From: Tilletiopsis washingtonensis
Taxonomy: Eukaryota; Basidiomycota; Exobasidiomycetes; Entylomatales
Reading direction: 5' to 3'
Length of the DNA: 64,000 bases
Assembly (NCBI RefSeq): GCF_003144115.1
Contig: NW_020312007.1
Coordinates: 4,729-68,728, forward strand
Shown here piece by piece: positions 9,901 through 24,303 of this stretch; within the stretch, counting starts at the first letter, position 1; the number at the start of each line of letters is the position of its first letter. Under the pieces are notes generated by a model. It ran no database searches, was not told the origin of the DNA, and saw only the letters and a list, made by a program, of their open reading frames with translations. The position numbers were made by a program, and so were the translations under genes.

Positions 9901-12623
9901 CGGATTGCGCACGCGGCTGATGGCTGCGACGAGGGCGCGCTGCACGAAATAGTCGGCGAGGTCGCTGAAGTCGTTGGCGCGCGGGATGCACGGCACGTCG
10001 AGCAGGCTGGTCAGGCGCTCAGTGACCGCTGCAGGCGGCTCGTGGCAGTGGCGCGCGCGGAAGAGCATGAGCAGATGGAAGAGGCCGAGGTATTGGTGCT
10101 CCGGCACGGCGCACGACACGAGCGCGTTGGCCGCCTCGATGCGCACGCGGAAGAAGTACTTGGGCACGAGCACCGTGCGCGTGAGCATCGAGCTCGAGAT
10201 GGGGTTCGGCAGCTGCGCGAGCGCCTGGATCGCCGCAACCTGCGCCACGACGTCGCGGTCGCGCTCAAGCTGAGAGACCCACATGAAGTCGGGCTGCTGG
10301 AAGTACACGGCCGAGAGCCACTCAAAGTCGGCGTCCATGCGGATCCACTCGTGCGGCGCCTGCGACATGATCTTCTCGTCCTCCTCGGTCCAGTCGGCGA
10401 CGCGCCACTTGTCGCGCTGTGCCTCGTCCTCCCACATCGAGCACGCTGACACAAAATCAGTAGCGGTTGGCAGGCCGATCATCACAGCACTCACAGAAGC
10501 CGAGGTCCAGCATCGTCATCGCCTCTGCGGCGTCTTGGTCGCCCTCGGCGGCCGCGGCGGCCGCCGCCTGCCGCGCCTGGAAGCGCTTCGTGTTGCGGCG
10601 CACGCGCTTGTACTTGGTGTTGAAGGGCACTTCGATCTTCTTGGACACCGAGTTGATGTCAAAGACGTGCTCGTACGGCGTGCCGTCGGCCTCGTGGATG
10701 CGCGCCGTCATCTGCCCCTCGAACACGGCCACGGGGTTCGAGTGCGCCGCCTCCTCGGGGTGGTTCGCGGCAAAGATCGCGGCCGGCGACTCCTGCCGGA
10801 TGTGAAACTCGATGATGAGCTTCTTGCGGTTGAACTCGGCGTCGACGAAGAAGCGCGGACAGCCGCTGCCGTAGATCCACTGCTCGGTGAACGTGCGCAG
10901 GTCGACGTTGCTGACCTTGCGGCAGGTGCGCAGAAAGTTGTGCGTGCTGAGCGCGTTGTTGGCCATCTCGCCGGTCAGCGCCTGCAGCAGCACGCGCGGC
11001 ACGACGCGGCCCAGGCCGAGCGACGCGCCCGCCTTGCACAGCCGCCGGTCGAGGATGTAGAGCACGAGCGGAGCCTTGAGGTTGATGAACGGCAGCAGCG
11101 CCTCGTCGGGTGGCTCGCCGACGCCGTGCTGGTACATCGGCGGCATGCCCACGTCCCACGCACACAGGCGGTCCACGTCCTTCTTCAGGCGGAAGCGGTA
11201 CTCGTTCTGCCCCATGAGCTTGCGCAGGAAGAGTGCCGCCATGTGCTGGCTCAGCCCGTTGACCAGCCACGTGTCGGACCAGGCGCGCTGGATGATGTTG
11301 ATGCCGAACCACTGAAACGCGACTGTCTGGTGCAGCACGAGGCGCGTCTCGAGGGCCTGCTCGATGACGTTGGCGGCGTGCAGCAGGTCGGACGACAGCA
11401 GCGACAGCGTGGACGCCGCGTGGCAGTCTGCCGGCGGCTCGTCGACAAAGACAAGCTTGAGCGAGCTGAACGGGTAGGAGCCAAAGTCGCGCGAGTAGTA
11501 GTCGACGGCCAGACGCACAGTCGCCACGGACGCGCGCAGCTCGTCCATCCGGCCGGGCAGGCAGAACGCCAGCAGCTGCAGCTGTCCAGCGTCGCCGTCC
11601 TGTGCGGCGTGTGCTGCCGTGGCAGACGTCTTGGCGCCGAGCCCGGCCACGCCGCTGCCGCGGCTGTCGCTCGCCGCGAGCATGTCGTGCATTTCAAACG
11701 GCCCGATGGCGAACGCCATGTGCTGGATCGTCGTCGGCACCGACTGCGAGTAGTAGAAGATGGTCTTGGACGAGTTGAACGGATGTGCGACCTGCCCGAC
11801 TGGCGTCAGTCGCTGCCTCGCACAGCCCATCGCCAGGCCGATCAAGACCCCTCTGCTGCACTCACCTGCTCGACAAGATCTCCAGTGCACGCGACCAGCA
11901 CCTCTGAGCTGTCCTCTTCCACCGCGCCGCCGAACCTCCGCGGCACGACAAACTCCAGCTCCCAAGTGCAGCGCTCCCACAGGCTGTCGACGCACGGCAC
12001 CCAGCAGCGCGCCCAGTCTGGGCACGAGGGCGCCGTGTACGCGTGCGGCACGCGATACGGGTGCTCCTGCGACGGCAGCACAAACTGAATGGCCTCAGCC
12101 GGGTTGCGCAGTACGTACTCGATGCGCACGACCAGCGGCGCGAACTCGACGTGCGCCGCGGAGCCGCCGGGCGTGGGCGCATCCAGGGCCGCGGCATCCG
12201 GCGCAGCAGCCTCGAGCGAGACATCGCTGGGCAGCAGCACCGAGAGCTCGCCGCCGGCGCCGTCCGACGCCGCGGCATACAGCTTGCGCTTCAGCTCCGG
12301 GTAGAGATGCACATCTGCCGGGTCGGAGATCGAGACGCCCGAGAGGTGGTCGACGAAGGAGTACTCGGCCGGCGTGCCGCCGACGTAGATGCGCTGGATC
12401 GCTGCAGAACAGACGCGACATGAGCGAGAGGAGCACAGCAGGGCCCAGCGACAGCACACGCACAGGCCTGGCGGCAGTTGAGGTGCACGACACGCAGCGC
12501 CCGGTCCGTCGGCACAATGGTCAGCTCCGTGTAGCCGGCGAGGGCCGCGGCGCCAAAGTCGACCTCGAGCGCGACCTTCTGGTGCGAGAGCGAGAAGCCG
12601 CGCGACGGGCCGGCGCGCTGCAT
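6963..12623 (-). CDS. TAF2: TFIID subunit TAF2 with three C-terminal bromodomains
   Basis: TBP-associated factor that helps TFIID contact core-promoter DNA. Exons: 12464-12623, 11866-12401, 10495-11791, 7747-10445, 7463-7702, 7364-7410, 7198-7310, 6963-7147 (1758 aa). Residues 1-650 are the aminopeptidase-like domain (LSHQKVALEVDF, CWVPCVDSLWERCTWELEF). The catalytic HExxH is replaced by HQTVA near residue 385, so no peptidase activity is expected. HEAT-like helices follow to about 1000, then low-complexity linkers. Bromodomain 1 (about 1210-1320) reads NAKTYT where the acetyl-lysine Asn belongs. Bromodomain 2 (about 1515-1645) has NAHQFN and bromodomain 3 (about 1645-1740) NCYRFN. The tail is basic. 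Six of the seven introns have standard donors. The choice of MQRAG as start is the least certain point. Confidence 0.93.
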
Positions 12624-12910
12624 CGCGGCTCGCAGGGACGCCAGCTGGGCAGCGCTGCCGCAGTGGCCGAGGGCGGTGAGTGGGCGGAGAGGATGGTGGG
12701 CAGGAGCGAAGGAGCCGCCGTCGTCGCGCGACCTCCGCTCGCCTCGAGGGCGCGCGTGCGGCGCGTGCGCGGCTGACGTAAGCACGCTCGCGCCCCGCCT
12801 CCACCCCCTGCGATGCACGCAGCGCTCAGCAGGCTGTTTCCTCACCACCACCCCATGCGATCATTACGGTACATCGGATAGTCTACGGCACACCACGTCT
12901 GCGACCCGCC

Positions 12911-14982
12911 TCAGCACTGGTAGCGCCAGCCCAAGCGCCACGCCTCGGCGCCGGCCTTGTCGGCCTCGCCGCTCTCGCGCCGCGCCGCCTCCTCGCGGTC
13001 GAGGCGCCGATTGGCACGGCTGAGCAGCACCCACAGCGTCGACGCGCAGCCGATGGCAAACAGCAGCCAGCCGATGGTGAACACCTGCGAGTAGCGGTAG
13101 GCGTGGTTCGGAATGGTGCCCAGCGGCACGCGGTAGAGCTGAGGTGGACGTGTCAGTGCGGTGCGCCACGCTCTGCGCTCCCTGGGCGACTCACGTTCGT
13201 GCCGATGATGGAGCCGATGTTGCCGATCGTGATCATTGCCGCCAGGCCGACGGCACGCTTCGTCTGGCCCATGATGTTCTCGCTCGGCCACGCCAGCAGC
13301 AGCGCGTTGGCGGCGTAGATGCCGGCGGCCGCGAGAAACACGGCCGTGTACTTGCCGCCGACCGTCGGGCTGGTGATGAGCACGATGTAGCCGAGGCTGT
13401 GCGCGGCGTGTCAGCAAGCGGCCAGCGATGCCATGGCGCATACGCACATCGTGAGTGACAGCGCGCCGATGATGAACGGCGCACGCAGGCCGACGCGGCG
13501 CGAGGCCCTGCACGGATGATCAGCAAGCGCAGCAGAGCGCACGTCCGGGCACGCCTCACCAGGTGCAGGCCATCGTGCAGAGGAACGCGAAGAAGTACGG
13601 CGGAATGGTGAGCAGCTGCACTTGGTAGCTGCGGTAGCCCAGGCCCTGGATGATGGCCGGCAGGAAGATCGAGAGCGTGTAGAGCGAAAAGGCCGCGCCG
13701 TGGAAGAGGAACGCTGCGGCGGGAGGTCAGGCGGCGCTCCTCAGCTGCGGCCGAGGCGACGCACCGTAGAGCCACACGTGCACGTCCTTGAGCGCATCCG
13801 TCACGGCCGACCACTCGAACTTCTGGTCCTCGGTGGCGTCGCTGTCGATCGACAGGCGCGCAAAGACGATGCTCTTCTCGCGCTCGGTGAGGCCCCTGGT
13901 GTACGCCGGCCACGCGGGGATCGCCCAGATGGCAATCACGCCGAACACGACGGTCAGCGCGCCCTCGAGCTGGAACAGCCACTGCAGCGAGGCGTGTCAG
14001 CCATGCGCGCCGGCCGCCCTGGGCCACAGCACGTACCCGCCAGCCCTCCTGCCCGCCGATGCCGTCCATGCGAGTGATGGCGTACGCAAGGATGCCGCCA
14101 AGCGAGCCGGCGGCGGCGGCGGCGGAGAAGAAGCTGCGGATACGGTCAGCCGGCGCGCGGCAGCTGCTGTGCCGTATCGACGCACAAGGACACACGCGCC
14201 ACGCGCTCCTGGCGCGTGTACCAGCGCGAGAAGATGTACACGCAGCCGGGGAACAGGCCGCTCTGGCGGTGGCTGAGAGTCAGCAGCCAGGCAGGCACGC
14301 CTCGCTGCGCAGCTCACCTCGAACATGCCGAGCAGGAAGCGGATGGCGAGGATCTGCGGCTGGTTCTGCGAGAAGCCCATGGCGATGCTGATGGCGCCCC
14401 ACGCGATGGTGAGGAATGCCAGCCACCACTGCAGCAGGTGTCAGCAGCGAGCAGGACAAGCGCAGGCACAGCACGCACTGCGGGAGAGCGGGCAGAGACG
14501 ACCTTGAGCACGAGGTTGGCGGGAATCTCGAAGATCACGTAGCCCTGCAAGCTGTCAGCGGCAGGGTGCGGCCCGAATGCCACGCCGACGCACAATGAAG
14601 AACATCGTCACGACGAGCGGGTAGTTGGTGATGCGGATGTCGCGCTCGATGCCCTCGACCTTGGCGTTGCCGATGTTGCTGCGGTCGAGGAAGGAGAGCA
14701 GGTCTGCGCGCGCAGAGGTCAGCGTGCCGGCCCCGGCGAGCGCCGCCCGCATGCCTACGCACACAGCGCCGTGAGGATGGGCAGCAGCAGCCAGTCGACC
14801 TTGCGCAGCAGGGCGCGCTCCTCGGCGGCCGTGTAGGTGAGCGTCTCGCCGTTGGGCTGGCGGAAGGTGCGCGTGTCCTCGGCATCGCTGCCGGCGCCCG
14901 AGCTCGCGCCGGCCTTCTCGCCGTCGAGCGAGTAGGCGGGCGACGCCGGTGCAGGCTGCTCCGTGGTTCCGAGAGAGGCCAT
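12911..14982 (-). CDS. major facilitator transporter, allantoate permease (Dal5/ACS) family
   Basis: Plasma-membrane anion:cation symporter family protein of 513 aa. The eleven exons are 14763-14982, 14594-14703, 14479-14544, 14318-14428, 14186-14262, 14037-14133, 13765-13981, 13560-13713, 13448-13507, 13195-13396 and 12911-13138. A cytosolic N-terminus of about 65 residues precedes TM1. The Dal5-family block LSFLDRSNIGNAKVEGIE follows TM1, and GYVIFEIPANLVLK lies in TM2-3. GWRWLFQLEG links TM5-6, and twelve hydrophobic segments can be counted. The substrate cannot be read from sequence; family members carry allantoate, nicotinate, dipeptides, biotin or vitamins. Exons are unusually small, some only 60-110 bases. 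Upstream lies a 773-base gap before the sulfatase. Confidence 0.9.
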
Positions 14983-15755
14983 GGCGAGTGAGATTGTGGT
15001 GAGAGGCAGGGCCGCGCGGTGCGGCCACGAGAGCGAGGGGCTTAAGAGCGCGGCCCGGCAGGCCCGGCGATCCGGCAAGCGTCCATCGTGCCATGCGTGC
15101 AGGCTGCAGCACGCCAGCTCTGCATCTTGGGACCTGCAGTAAGAGTGCTCAGGCTCGGCCAAGAGAAGCGGCACCGGTGCAGTGGAAGCGTGCTGCTCGC
15201 TGTGCCTGGGAAGGTGTGCTTGGGCGCGGGCAGCGGAGTCCGGCTGCAGCGCAAGGCCGCCACGCCGAGGCCGGTGCGCACACCCCGCGACGGCATGCCC
15301 GAAGCGCATCTGCGCTGCGTCGCAGGTCCCTTTCATGCGCTCTGCTGCTACAGATGCTGGCTGCCGGCGTGGTGCTGCGGTCTGTCTGTGCAGGCTGCTG
15401 GGCTCGGCGCAGGGCGCATGTGCTGTCAGCGGCAAGCGCGCCAGGGCGTCTGGGGATGGCGTGCTCGCTGTTGCTCCACCGCGCCGCGCCGCCAGGCGAG
15501 CTGCCTCGGGCGGCTGACGGCACTAGCACGGCGCGCTGTTCCCACGCCTGCAAGCACGCCACGGACGCGCACAGCTGCACCCTCCGCACGCGACAGCATC
15601 GCATTTCACGCTTGCCGGCGCCACACCCCTCCAAGCATCGCCGCAGCCGCTCGCTATTGAGTGCACAATCAGCCCGGACAGACGGTGCGTCTGCCGGCCG
15701 CGGCACTGCGCCGCTGTAAGAGCGGGCGTGCCTGAAGGGCCACGACGTTTCTTGG
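14983..15755. other. intergenic, 773 bases
   Basis: The region between the sulfatase stop and the transporter start, both on the minus strand. Open frames here on both strands have no recognisable motif and none of the Ala/Arg/Gly codon texture or intron grammar of the real genes. The right part should be the sulfatase 3' region and the left part the transporter promoter. No terminator or RNA gene was recognised. Confidence 0.6.
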
Positions 15756-19096
<3,341 letters not shown>

Positions 19097-19260
19097 GCTG
19101 CGGTGGTGGCGGGTGCGGCGGATGTGGAGCGAAGGCAAGAGCGACGGGCGACGTGGGGTGGAGCAGGCCGCTGCCAGCGCGCGGCGCACGGCGCAGACGC
19201 GAGGCGACGTCGCGCTCCGTGCGCCGCGCCTGTACCTTCTCGCCCACCACCACCTCCGCC

Positions 19261-20012
19261 ATGTCGTCGCTCTGGATCATCAACAAGGCCGGCGGCCTCA
19301 TCTACCAGGCCGACTACTTCGTGCCCGCCGCCGCCGCCGCGGGCGCGCCGCCGCTGAGTGCCAACGAGGCCCTCATCCTCGCCGGCACGCTGCACGGCAT
19401 CCACGCCATCACCGCGCGCATCAACCCCACGCGCGCACGCGGCGAGGGCCTCGAGTGCCTGCGCGGCGACGGCTTCGAGCTGCACGTGCGCAGCACGCTC
19501 ACCGGTGCGTCAGATGGCGCCTGCAGCGACGTGCGCAGGGGCGCAGAGGGCCAGCGAGGCAGCGCAGAGGCGAAGAGAGGGCCGGCGCGGAGAGGTGGTG
19601 AGAGCCATGGCAGTGCAGCGGGACAGTGGCGCATGACGGCGCAGCATGCGGCATGGCGCCACGCAGCTGCAGTATGGAGAGGACTGTCGCCGATGCAGCA
19701 CCGCTCCGACCTTCAGCTCTCGATTCGGGAGCACAGGGCGGTGGGGAGTGCACAGCGCCTCGTAGTCTTCGTGCCGCACTCTTCTCCTTGCAGTCTCTGT
19801 GTCGCGCTCTGTGCCGCAGCTCACACCCGTACCCAGGCATCAAGCTGCTGCTCCTCGCCGCGCCGACGCTGCCCAACGCGCCCGCGCTGCTGCAGCAGGC
19901 GTACGAGGCGTACGCGGACCTCGTGATGAAGAATCCGTTCTACTCGCCCGAGATGCCCGTGCGCATCCCGCGCTTCGACGAGCGCGTGCGCCAGATCGTC
20001 GGCGGCAGCTAG
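19261..20012 (+). CDS. TRS23: TRAPP complex subunit Trs23 (TRAPPC4)
   Basis: Longin-like core subunit of TRAPP, the guanine-nucleotide exchange factor for Ypt1/Rab1 in ER-Golgi traffic. Exons are 19261-19504 and 19837-20012 (139 aa). The start MSSLWIINKAGGLIYQADYF is the usual longin strand pair, and the C-terminus YADLVMKNPFYSPEMPVRI is the family signature. Human and yeast proteins are about 219 aa because of an inserted PDZ-like segment after the first strands. Here PPLSANEALILAGTLHG follows directly, so that insert is absent. The intron, 332 bases, is several times longer than the local norm and contains no open exon I could splice in frame to restore it. Confidence 0.88.
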
Positions 20013-20727
20013 ACGACGCATGCGCAGCGAAGGCCGGCCTGCGCACAGACAAGGGCTTTGCATCGCCGGCGCCGCCAGCGCATGACCAGCAGCAGAACGC
20101 CAGGCCGGGACCATCCCCGCGCTGCTGCACCGGCCCGGCGCCTTCTGCCCGTACAGCGACGGCCCTGCCGTGCAGGCACATCCCCCTGCCACGTCTAGCC
20201 AGCACGAGCAGCCGAGCCGCCTGCCCACCTCTGGCTGCCGGCACCGACATCTGTATGGCCAGCGCGCGCTCTGCACGCTGCGCTCGAGCGCTGCTCGGCC
20301 ACTCATATACCCGCAAGGACGTCGGCCCGGCGCCATCATACAATGCAACCTATGCTGAGCGAGACCGAGAGAAGGGCAGCTCAAAGCGGAAGTTGGGCTC
20401 TGCTCCGAGAGAGCGCAGAGTCACGCCTGCGCATAGGCCCCAGGGGTCTGAGACGACACAGTGGCTGAAAGCGTTGGCTCGCGCTCGCAGAGCGGTCCCG
20501 AATCGCTCTAGCGTCGCGCAGAGAGGAACGCTCGCAGCATGCGGTGCTGCGAGTGCCATGCCGAATGGCGCAGCCCGCACGCCGCCGCGTGCATTCCCTC
20601 GCTGCTGCACTCACTTGGGCTGCGCCGTCTGAGCGCCGAGCGCCCCGCGCCAGCCTCACGTCAGGCTCCACCTCATCCTCGCCGTGTCTAGTCTACACCT
20701 CGCATTACTATGATACAGCCCGTGCGA
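20013..20727. other. convergent intergenic region, 715 bases
   Basis: The region between the TRS23 stop and the stop of mitochondrial uS14. It is long for a convergent gap in this window. Open frames on both strands carry no motif. No RNA gene, repeat or element was recognised. Confidence 0.55.
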
Positions 20728-21313
20728 TTACCATGAGCCCTTCTCGACGCCGTTCAGCTGGCCCTTGAGCGCCCGTAGCCGGAAGGCGTACTGCACGAGG
20801 CACAGATGTCAGCGTACGTGTCGCAAGGTCAGACCGGCCCTAGTCTGCCTAGCAGGGTGCACTGTCCCGCCTCTAGCAGCGCATGGCTGCACGTCAAAGC
20901 CCTCCAATGCCGCGCCGTGGACTGTGCTGTCGTCCGCTGCAGTGCCAGATCCCTGCCCAGCTCCACCGTCCCCGCTCTGGCCCTGCCCACCTCCCGCTTG
21001 GCCGCGCGCACTCACGCGGCAGAGGCCGAACTCGGTGATGATGCCGCGCCCACGGCCCGTCTCGATGCAGCGCTCCTTGACGCGGTCGGGGCGCGTCTTT
21101 GGCAGCAGCGCGTTGAGGCCGAGCTGCGCCTGGTGGCGCGTGCGGCTGGGCAGCGTCGTGTTGCGTGCGAGGTACTTGTAGGCGCGGCGCAGCAGCTCGG
21201 ACGAGGCGACGGCCTGGCGCGTGGACATGTCGCGCCTGCCCTGGGTGTCAGTGCGGTCCGCGGCACCGTCGCCGTGCAGCTCACAGGACGCGGGCGTTTG
21301 GCCGAAGCGGCAT
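20728..21313 (-). CDS. MRP2: mitochondrial small-subunit ribosomal protein uS14m
   Basis: Component of the mitochondrial ribosome small subunit. Exons are 21285-21313, 21016-21235 and 20728-20790 (103 aa). The body reads YLARNTTLPSRTRHQAQLGL, TRPDRVKERCIETGRGRGII and TEFGLCRYAFRLRALKGQL, and the protein ends in the family's GVEKGSW. The first exon (MPLRPNARVL) was chosen because it splices in frame to RDMSTRQ, reproducing the usual N-terminus of fungal Mrp2. A shorter protein from MSTRQ alone would lack it. The second intron (225 bases) is longer than the norm. The gene diverges from VPS68 over about 250 bases. Confidence 0.9.
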
Positions 21314-21564
21314 GGCGGGCAGGTGCGATGGCAGGGTGAGGAAGATGGTGCGGCGAGACGGCGCGTGGGAAGGAATGGCGGCGCGCGATTTCAAGGTGTG
21401 CCGGACACTACAACACCGCTGTATTCGCGACTACAACTGGCGCGCGAGTGCGACCCCGCCGAGATGCGCCGTCTCCACTCGACTCGACTCCGCCTCCACG
21501 CCGTGCCAAGGGACGTGCCCCCCCGCCAGGGCGGCTCCCGCTCCCACCACCACCATCCTCCGCC

Positions 21565-22227
21565 ATGTCGCTGCCGCGCCGCTCGTACGACCCGCGCCGC
21601 GTGTGCCTGCTGCCGCTGCCGCCGCTGCCCGCCTTCATCCGCACCAACAAGCGCACGCTCGGCATCTACCTCTCCGGCGCCGCCTTCGCCCTCGGCTGGT
21701 GGGTCTTCCTCGACGCCGTGCTGCTCAGCAGCATCTCGATGCGCGCGCCGCCCGAGGACGAGCCGTGGAGCCCGCCGGCGACGAGCATGGGCTTCAGCGA
21801 CTGGCTGCCCGGCCTCTGCGCCACGCTCGGCATGATCGTCGTCAACCTCATCGACAAGCAGCTGCTCGGCGACGCCGGCGGCACGTTTGCCTTTGGCGGC
21901 GGCAGCGGCGGCGGCTGGGGCGAGGGCGGCGTGCAGTGGCGCGCGCGCATGTTCCTCTTCGTCGGCTTTGCCCTCCTCGCCGGCGGCCTCGCGGGCAGCT
22001 TCACGGTGCTCACCGTCAAGTACCTCGTGCCCGTGCTGCCGCCGGGGTACGAGTACTACGGCGTCGCCAACGTGGTGCGTGCGAGGCTCTGGATGCGCAT
22101 CCGCGCTGTCGCTGATGCCCTTCTTCTTCTCCTCCAGGCGCAGAACGGCGCGCTCATGCTCAGCACCATCCTGCTCTGGATGAGCCAGAGCGCCGAGGGC
22201 GAGTACGAGTACCAGCTGCACATCTGA
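21565..22227 (+). CDS. VPS68: Vps68/TMEM50 family membrane protein
   Basis: Four-helix membrane protein of the UPF0220 group. Yeast Vps68 acts at endosomes with Vps55 in late endosome-to-vacuole sorting. Exons are 21565-22074 and 22138-22227 (199 aa). Transmembrane segments lie near residues 33-58 (LGIYLSGAAFALGWWVFLDA), 78-96 (LPGLCATLGMIVVNLID), 130-155 and 170-188 (NGALMLSTILLW). The loop between the second and third helices is a Gly-rich run around FAFGGGSGGGWGEGG. The family's closing phrase VANVAQNGALM is created by the splice. MSLPRRSYD is used as start, although the frame stays open upstream. Confidence 0.9.
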   Translation: MSLPRRSYDPRRVCLLPLPPLPAFIRTNKRTLGIYLSGAAFALGWWVFLDAVLLSSISMRAPPEDEPWSPPATSMGFSDWLPGLCATLGMIVVNLIDKQLLGDAGGTFAFGGGSGGGWGEGGVQWRARMFLFVGFALLAGGLAGSFTVLTVKYLVPVLPPGYEYYGVANVVRARLWMRIRAVADALLLLLQAQNGALMLSTILLWMSQSAEGEYEYQLHI

Positions 22228-22684
22228 GGGCGGCGCCGCTCCACGGGCCGGGCCGGGTCAGGAGGGAATGCGAATGAGTCACTGGTGTACGAGGGCGTCC
22301 GTGCGCGCTCTGCGTGAGGCTTGCTTTGTGCGCACGACGAGCGCGATACGTGGCCGAGCAGCCCTGTCGGCCGGACGCGAGGTCCGCAGCGAGCCACAGA
22401 CCTTCTGGGTTCCTCACGAGACGCGACTGTGTCCGTGCAAGAGCCAGACTCGTGACACAGCACTCAGACTTGCGGCCGCTGCTCAGCAGCGCACGCAATC
22501 GCATGCTCTGCTTTGGCCGCCTGCATCGGCTCCGGCACGCGCAGCCGCCGCGGCACGAGATGGACCCATTCAGCTGATCCGGAGCACACATCTCTGGCCC
22601 GGGCGCCCCTCGCGACCGCCAGCGCGCTCTGTGCCAGAGCTTCGCAAGCTGCGCTGCGTATCGAGCATTTACTGCAATGGCGCC
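22228..22684. other. convergent intergenic region, 457 bases
   Basis: The region between VPS68 and the proteasome alpha-3 gene. It contains only motif-free open frames. Nothing else was recognised. Confidence 0.55.
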
Positions 22685-23918
22685 CTATGCATCCACGGCC
22701 ATCGCGTCGCCCGCACCGCCGCTCGAGGCGCCCACGTTCGACGTCGCGCCCTCGCCCTCCTCCTTCTTGCCCAGGCCATTCCGGCGGATCAGCCGCTCGA
22801 TGTCCTGCGGCTTGAAGATGGACAGGCGCGTCTCGCCCGCCGGTGTGAGCGTGAGTGTTGCAAACTCGACTGCAGGGCATGCGTCAGCACCGTGCGGCGT
22901 CGTCTCTCTCGCGCGACGCACCCTTCTCGGCGTCGAGGCTCGTGGCGTCGAGCGTCTTGCCGAGCGTCTTGATGGCCAGGTCCATGGCCTCCTGCACACC
23001 GATGTCCTCCTTGTAGTCCTGCTTGAGCAGGCTCGTCGCCGTGCCGCTGTTGGCGCCGACGCACGTGGCCTTCCAGCCGGCGTAGTTGCCCGACGGGTCA
23101 GAGTGGTAGAGCTGAAAGCCGTGGTGTGCGTCGTGCCCAGCGTACAGCAGCGACACGCCGAATGGCCGCAGGCCTGGCGTGCGGGGTCAGCGATGCGCAG
23201 GACAGGCTGCTGCGCAGCACGCACCGCCGTACTGCGTATAGCCCTGCTTGAGGTCGCAGAGCCGCTGCGCCAGCTGCTCCACGGGCATCTCCTCGTCGTA
23301 CGAGAGCAGGTGCCGCTGGGCGGCGTTGCGTGCGTAGTTGATGAGCGAGTTGGCGTCGGCCGTCAGGCCCGCGACGCCAGTGAGGATGTTGCTGCAGCGC
23401 GGTGTCAGCAAACGGCGTGTTGCACTGCAACGTGGAGCTGGCGGGCCTGCAGCGGCGGCGACTGTGCGCCAGAAGTGCGAGCCGGCAGGTCGCTGGCAAC
23501 GGCAGCGCTGGCTTTGAGCCAGGAGCAGCATGGCCACTACAGCTGAACACGCTGCGCAGCGCATGCCCTTCACCTGCGGCAGCAGCCAGCTCGCCTGCTG
23601 CTGAGCCGCTGCGGATGCTCTGCCCCTGCCGTCCTCTCGCTGCCAACCCTGCGGCCTGCCATCCGCATCGACGCCGCACCTCCACACCGCGGGCCCACAC
23701 CAGACGCACCCGCTGAGCGCGTAGATCTTCTCCGAGCTCGTGTCCTGCTCGAGCAGCTTGCTGGTGACGCGGCGCTCGGCGGCGAGCACGACGGCGTCCT
23801 TTGCGAGGATGCCGAGCACGGTGCCGGCGTGCGCGATGGCCTCCATGGCGTACTCGACCTGGTAGAGGCGCCCCTCGGGCGAGAAGGTTGTGGTGCGCGA
23901 GTCGTAGCGGCGCGACAT
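22685..23918 (-). CDS. PRE9: 20S proteasome subunit alpha-3 (PSMA4/Pre9 type)
   Basis: Outer-ring subunit of the 20S proteasome, without catalytic activity. Exons are 23710-23918, 23225-23391, 22922-23173 and 22685-22869 (270 aa). The alpha-type signature [20 protein letters not shown] is immediately followed by [25 protein letters not shown] and [20 protein letters not shown] identify alpha-3 among the seven alphas. The C-terminal helix ends in a Gly/Ser/Ala tail (AGDAMAVDA) instead of the Lys-rich tail of the human subunit. The first intron is 318 bases, unusually long, and holds no motif. It shares a 385-base divergent promoter with STE14. Confidence 0.95.
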
Positions 23919-24303
23919 GGTGCAGGTGTGATGCGGGTGGGACGGAGGGAGAAGCAAGCGCAGTCGAGGCAAGGATGGAGCTCAGGCAGCGAAGCATCAC
24001 GCACGGCGCACGGGCGGCGCAGGCGGCGCTGCAGGTGATCGGTGCTGCTCCCACGCGCGAGTACAAGCTGCGCAATACAACTGGACGTCCCGCAGTTGTA
24101 GTCCCCAGCCAACGCCTGTCCCGAGTCCCGCGCCCCAGAAAGCTCTTGTCCTCGAGCTCGCGCTGGTCCGAGCGGCGCCCCGTTCATGCGCGCCGCGTTC
24201 ATCGCTCTCCCTTGTCCTCGCACCACCACACTGCCGTGCTGCTCCTCGGCTTCGCGCTTCTTGTTCCCGCCTGGCGCCCGCGCAGCGCATAAGAAGCGGC
24301 GCC
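23919..24303. promoter_or_regulatory. divergent promoter, proteasome alpha-3 / STE14
   Basis: A 385-base shared upstream region. It holds two copies of the core tacaactg: atacaactgg at about 24075-24084, and cgcagttgtagtcccc (reverse orientation) at 24091-24106. The same core occurs in the VPS68/uS14m promoter at 21429-21440. A factor site is plausible but unproven. Confidence 0.4.

Noticed and set aside
15088-15719. Plus-strand open frames in the transporter-sulfatase gap
   Set aside because: Two overlapping frames with equal length and no recognisable motif; not distinguishable from chance.
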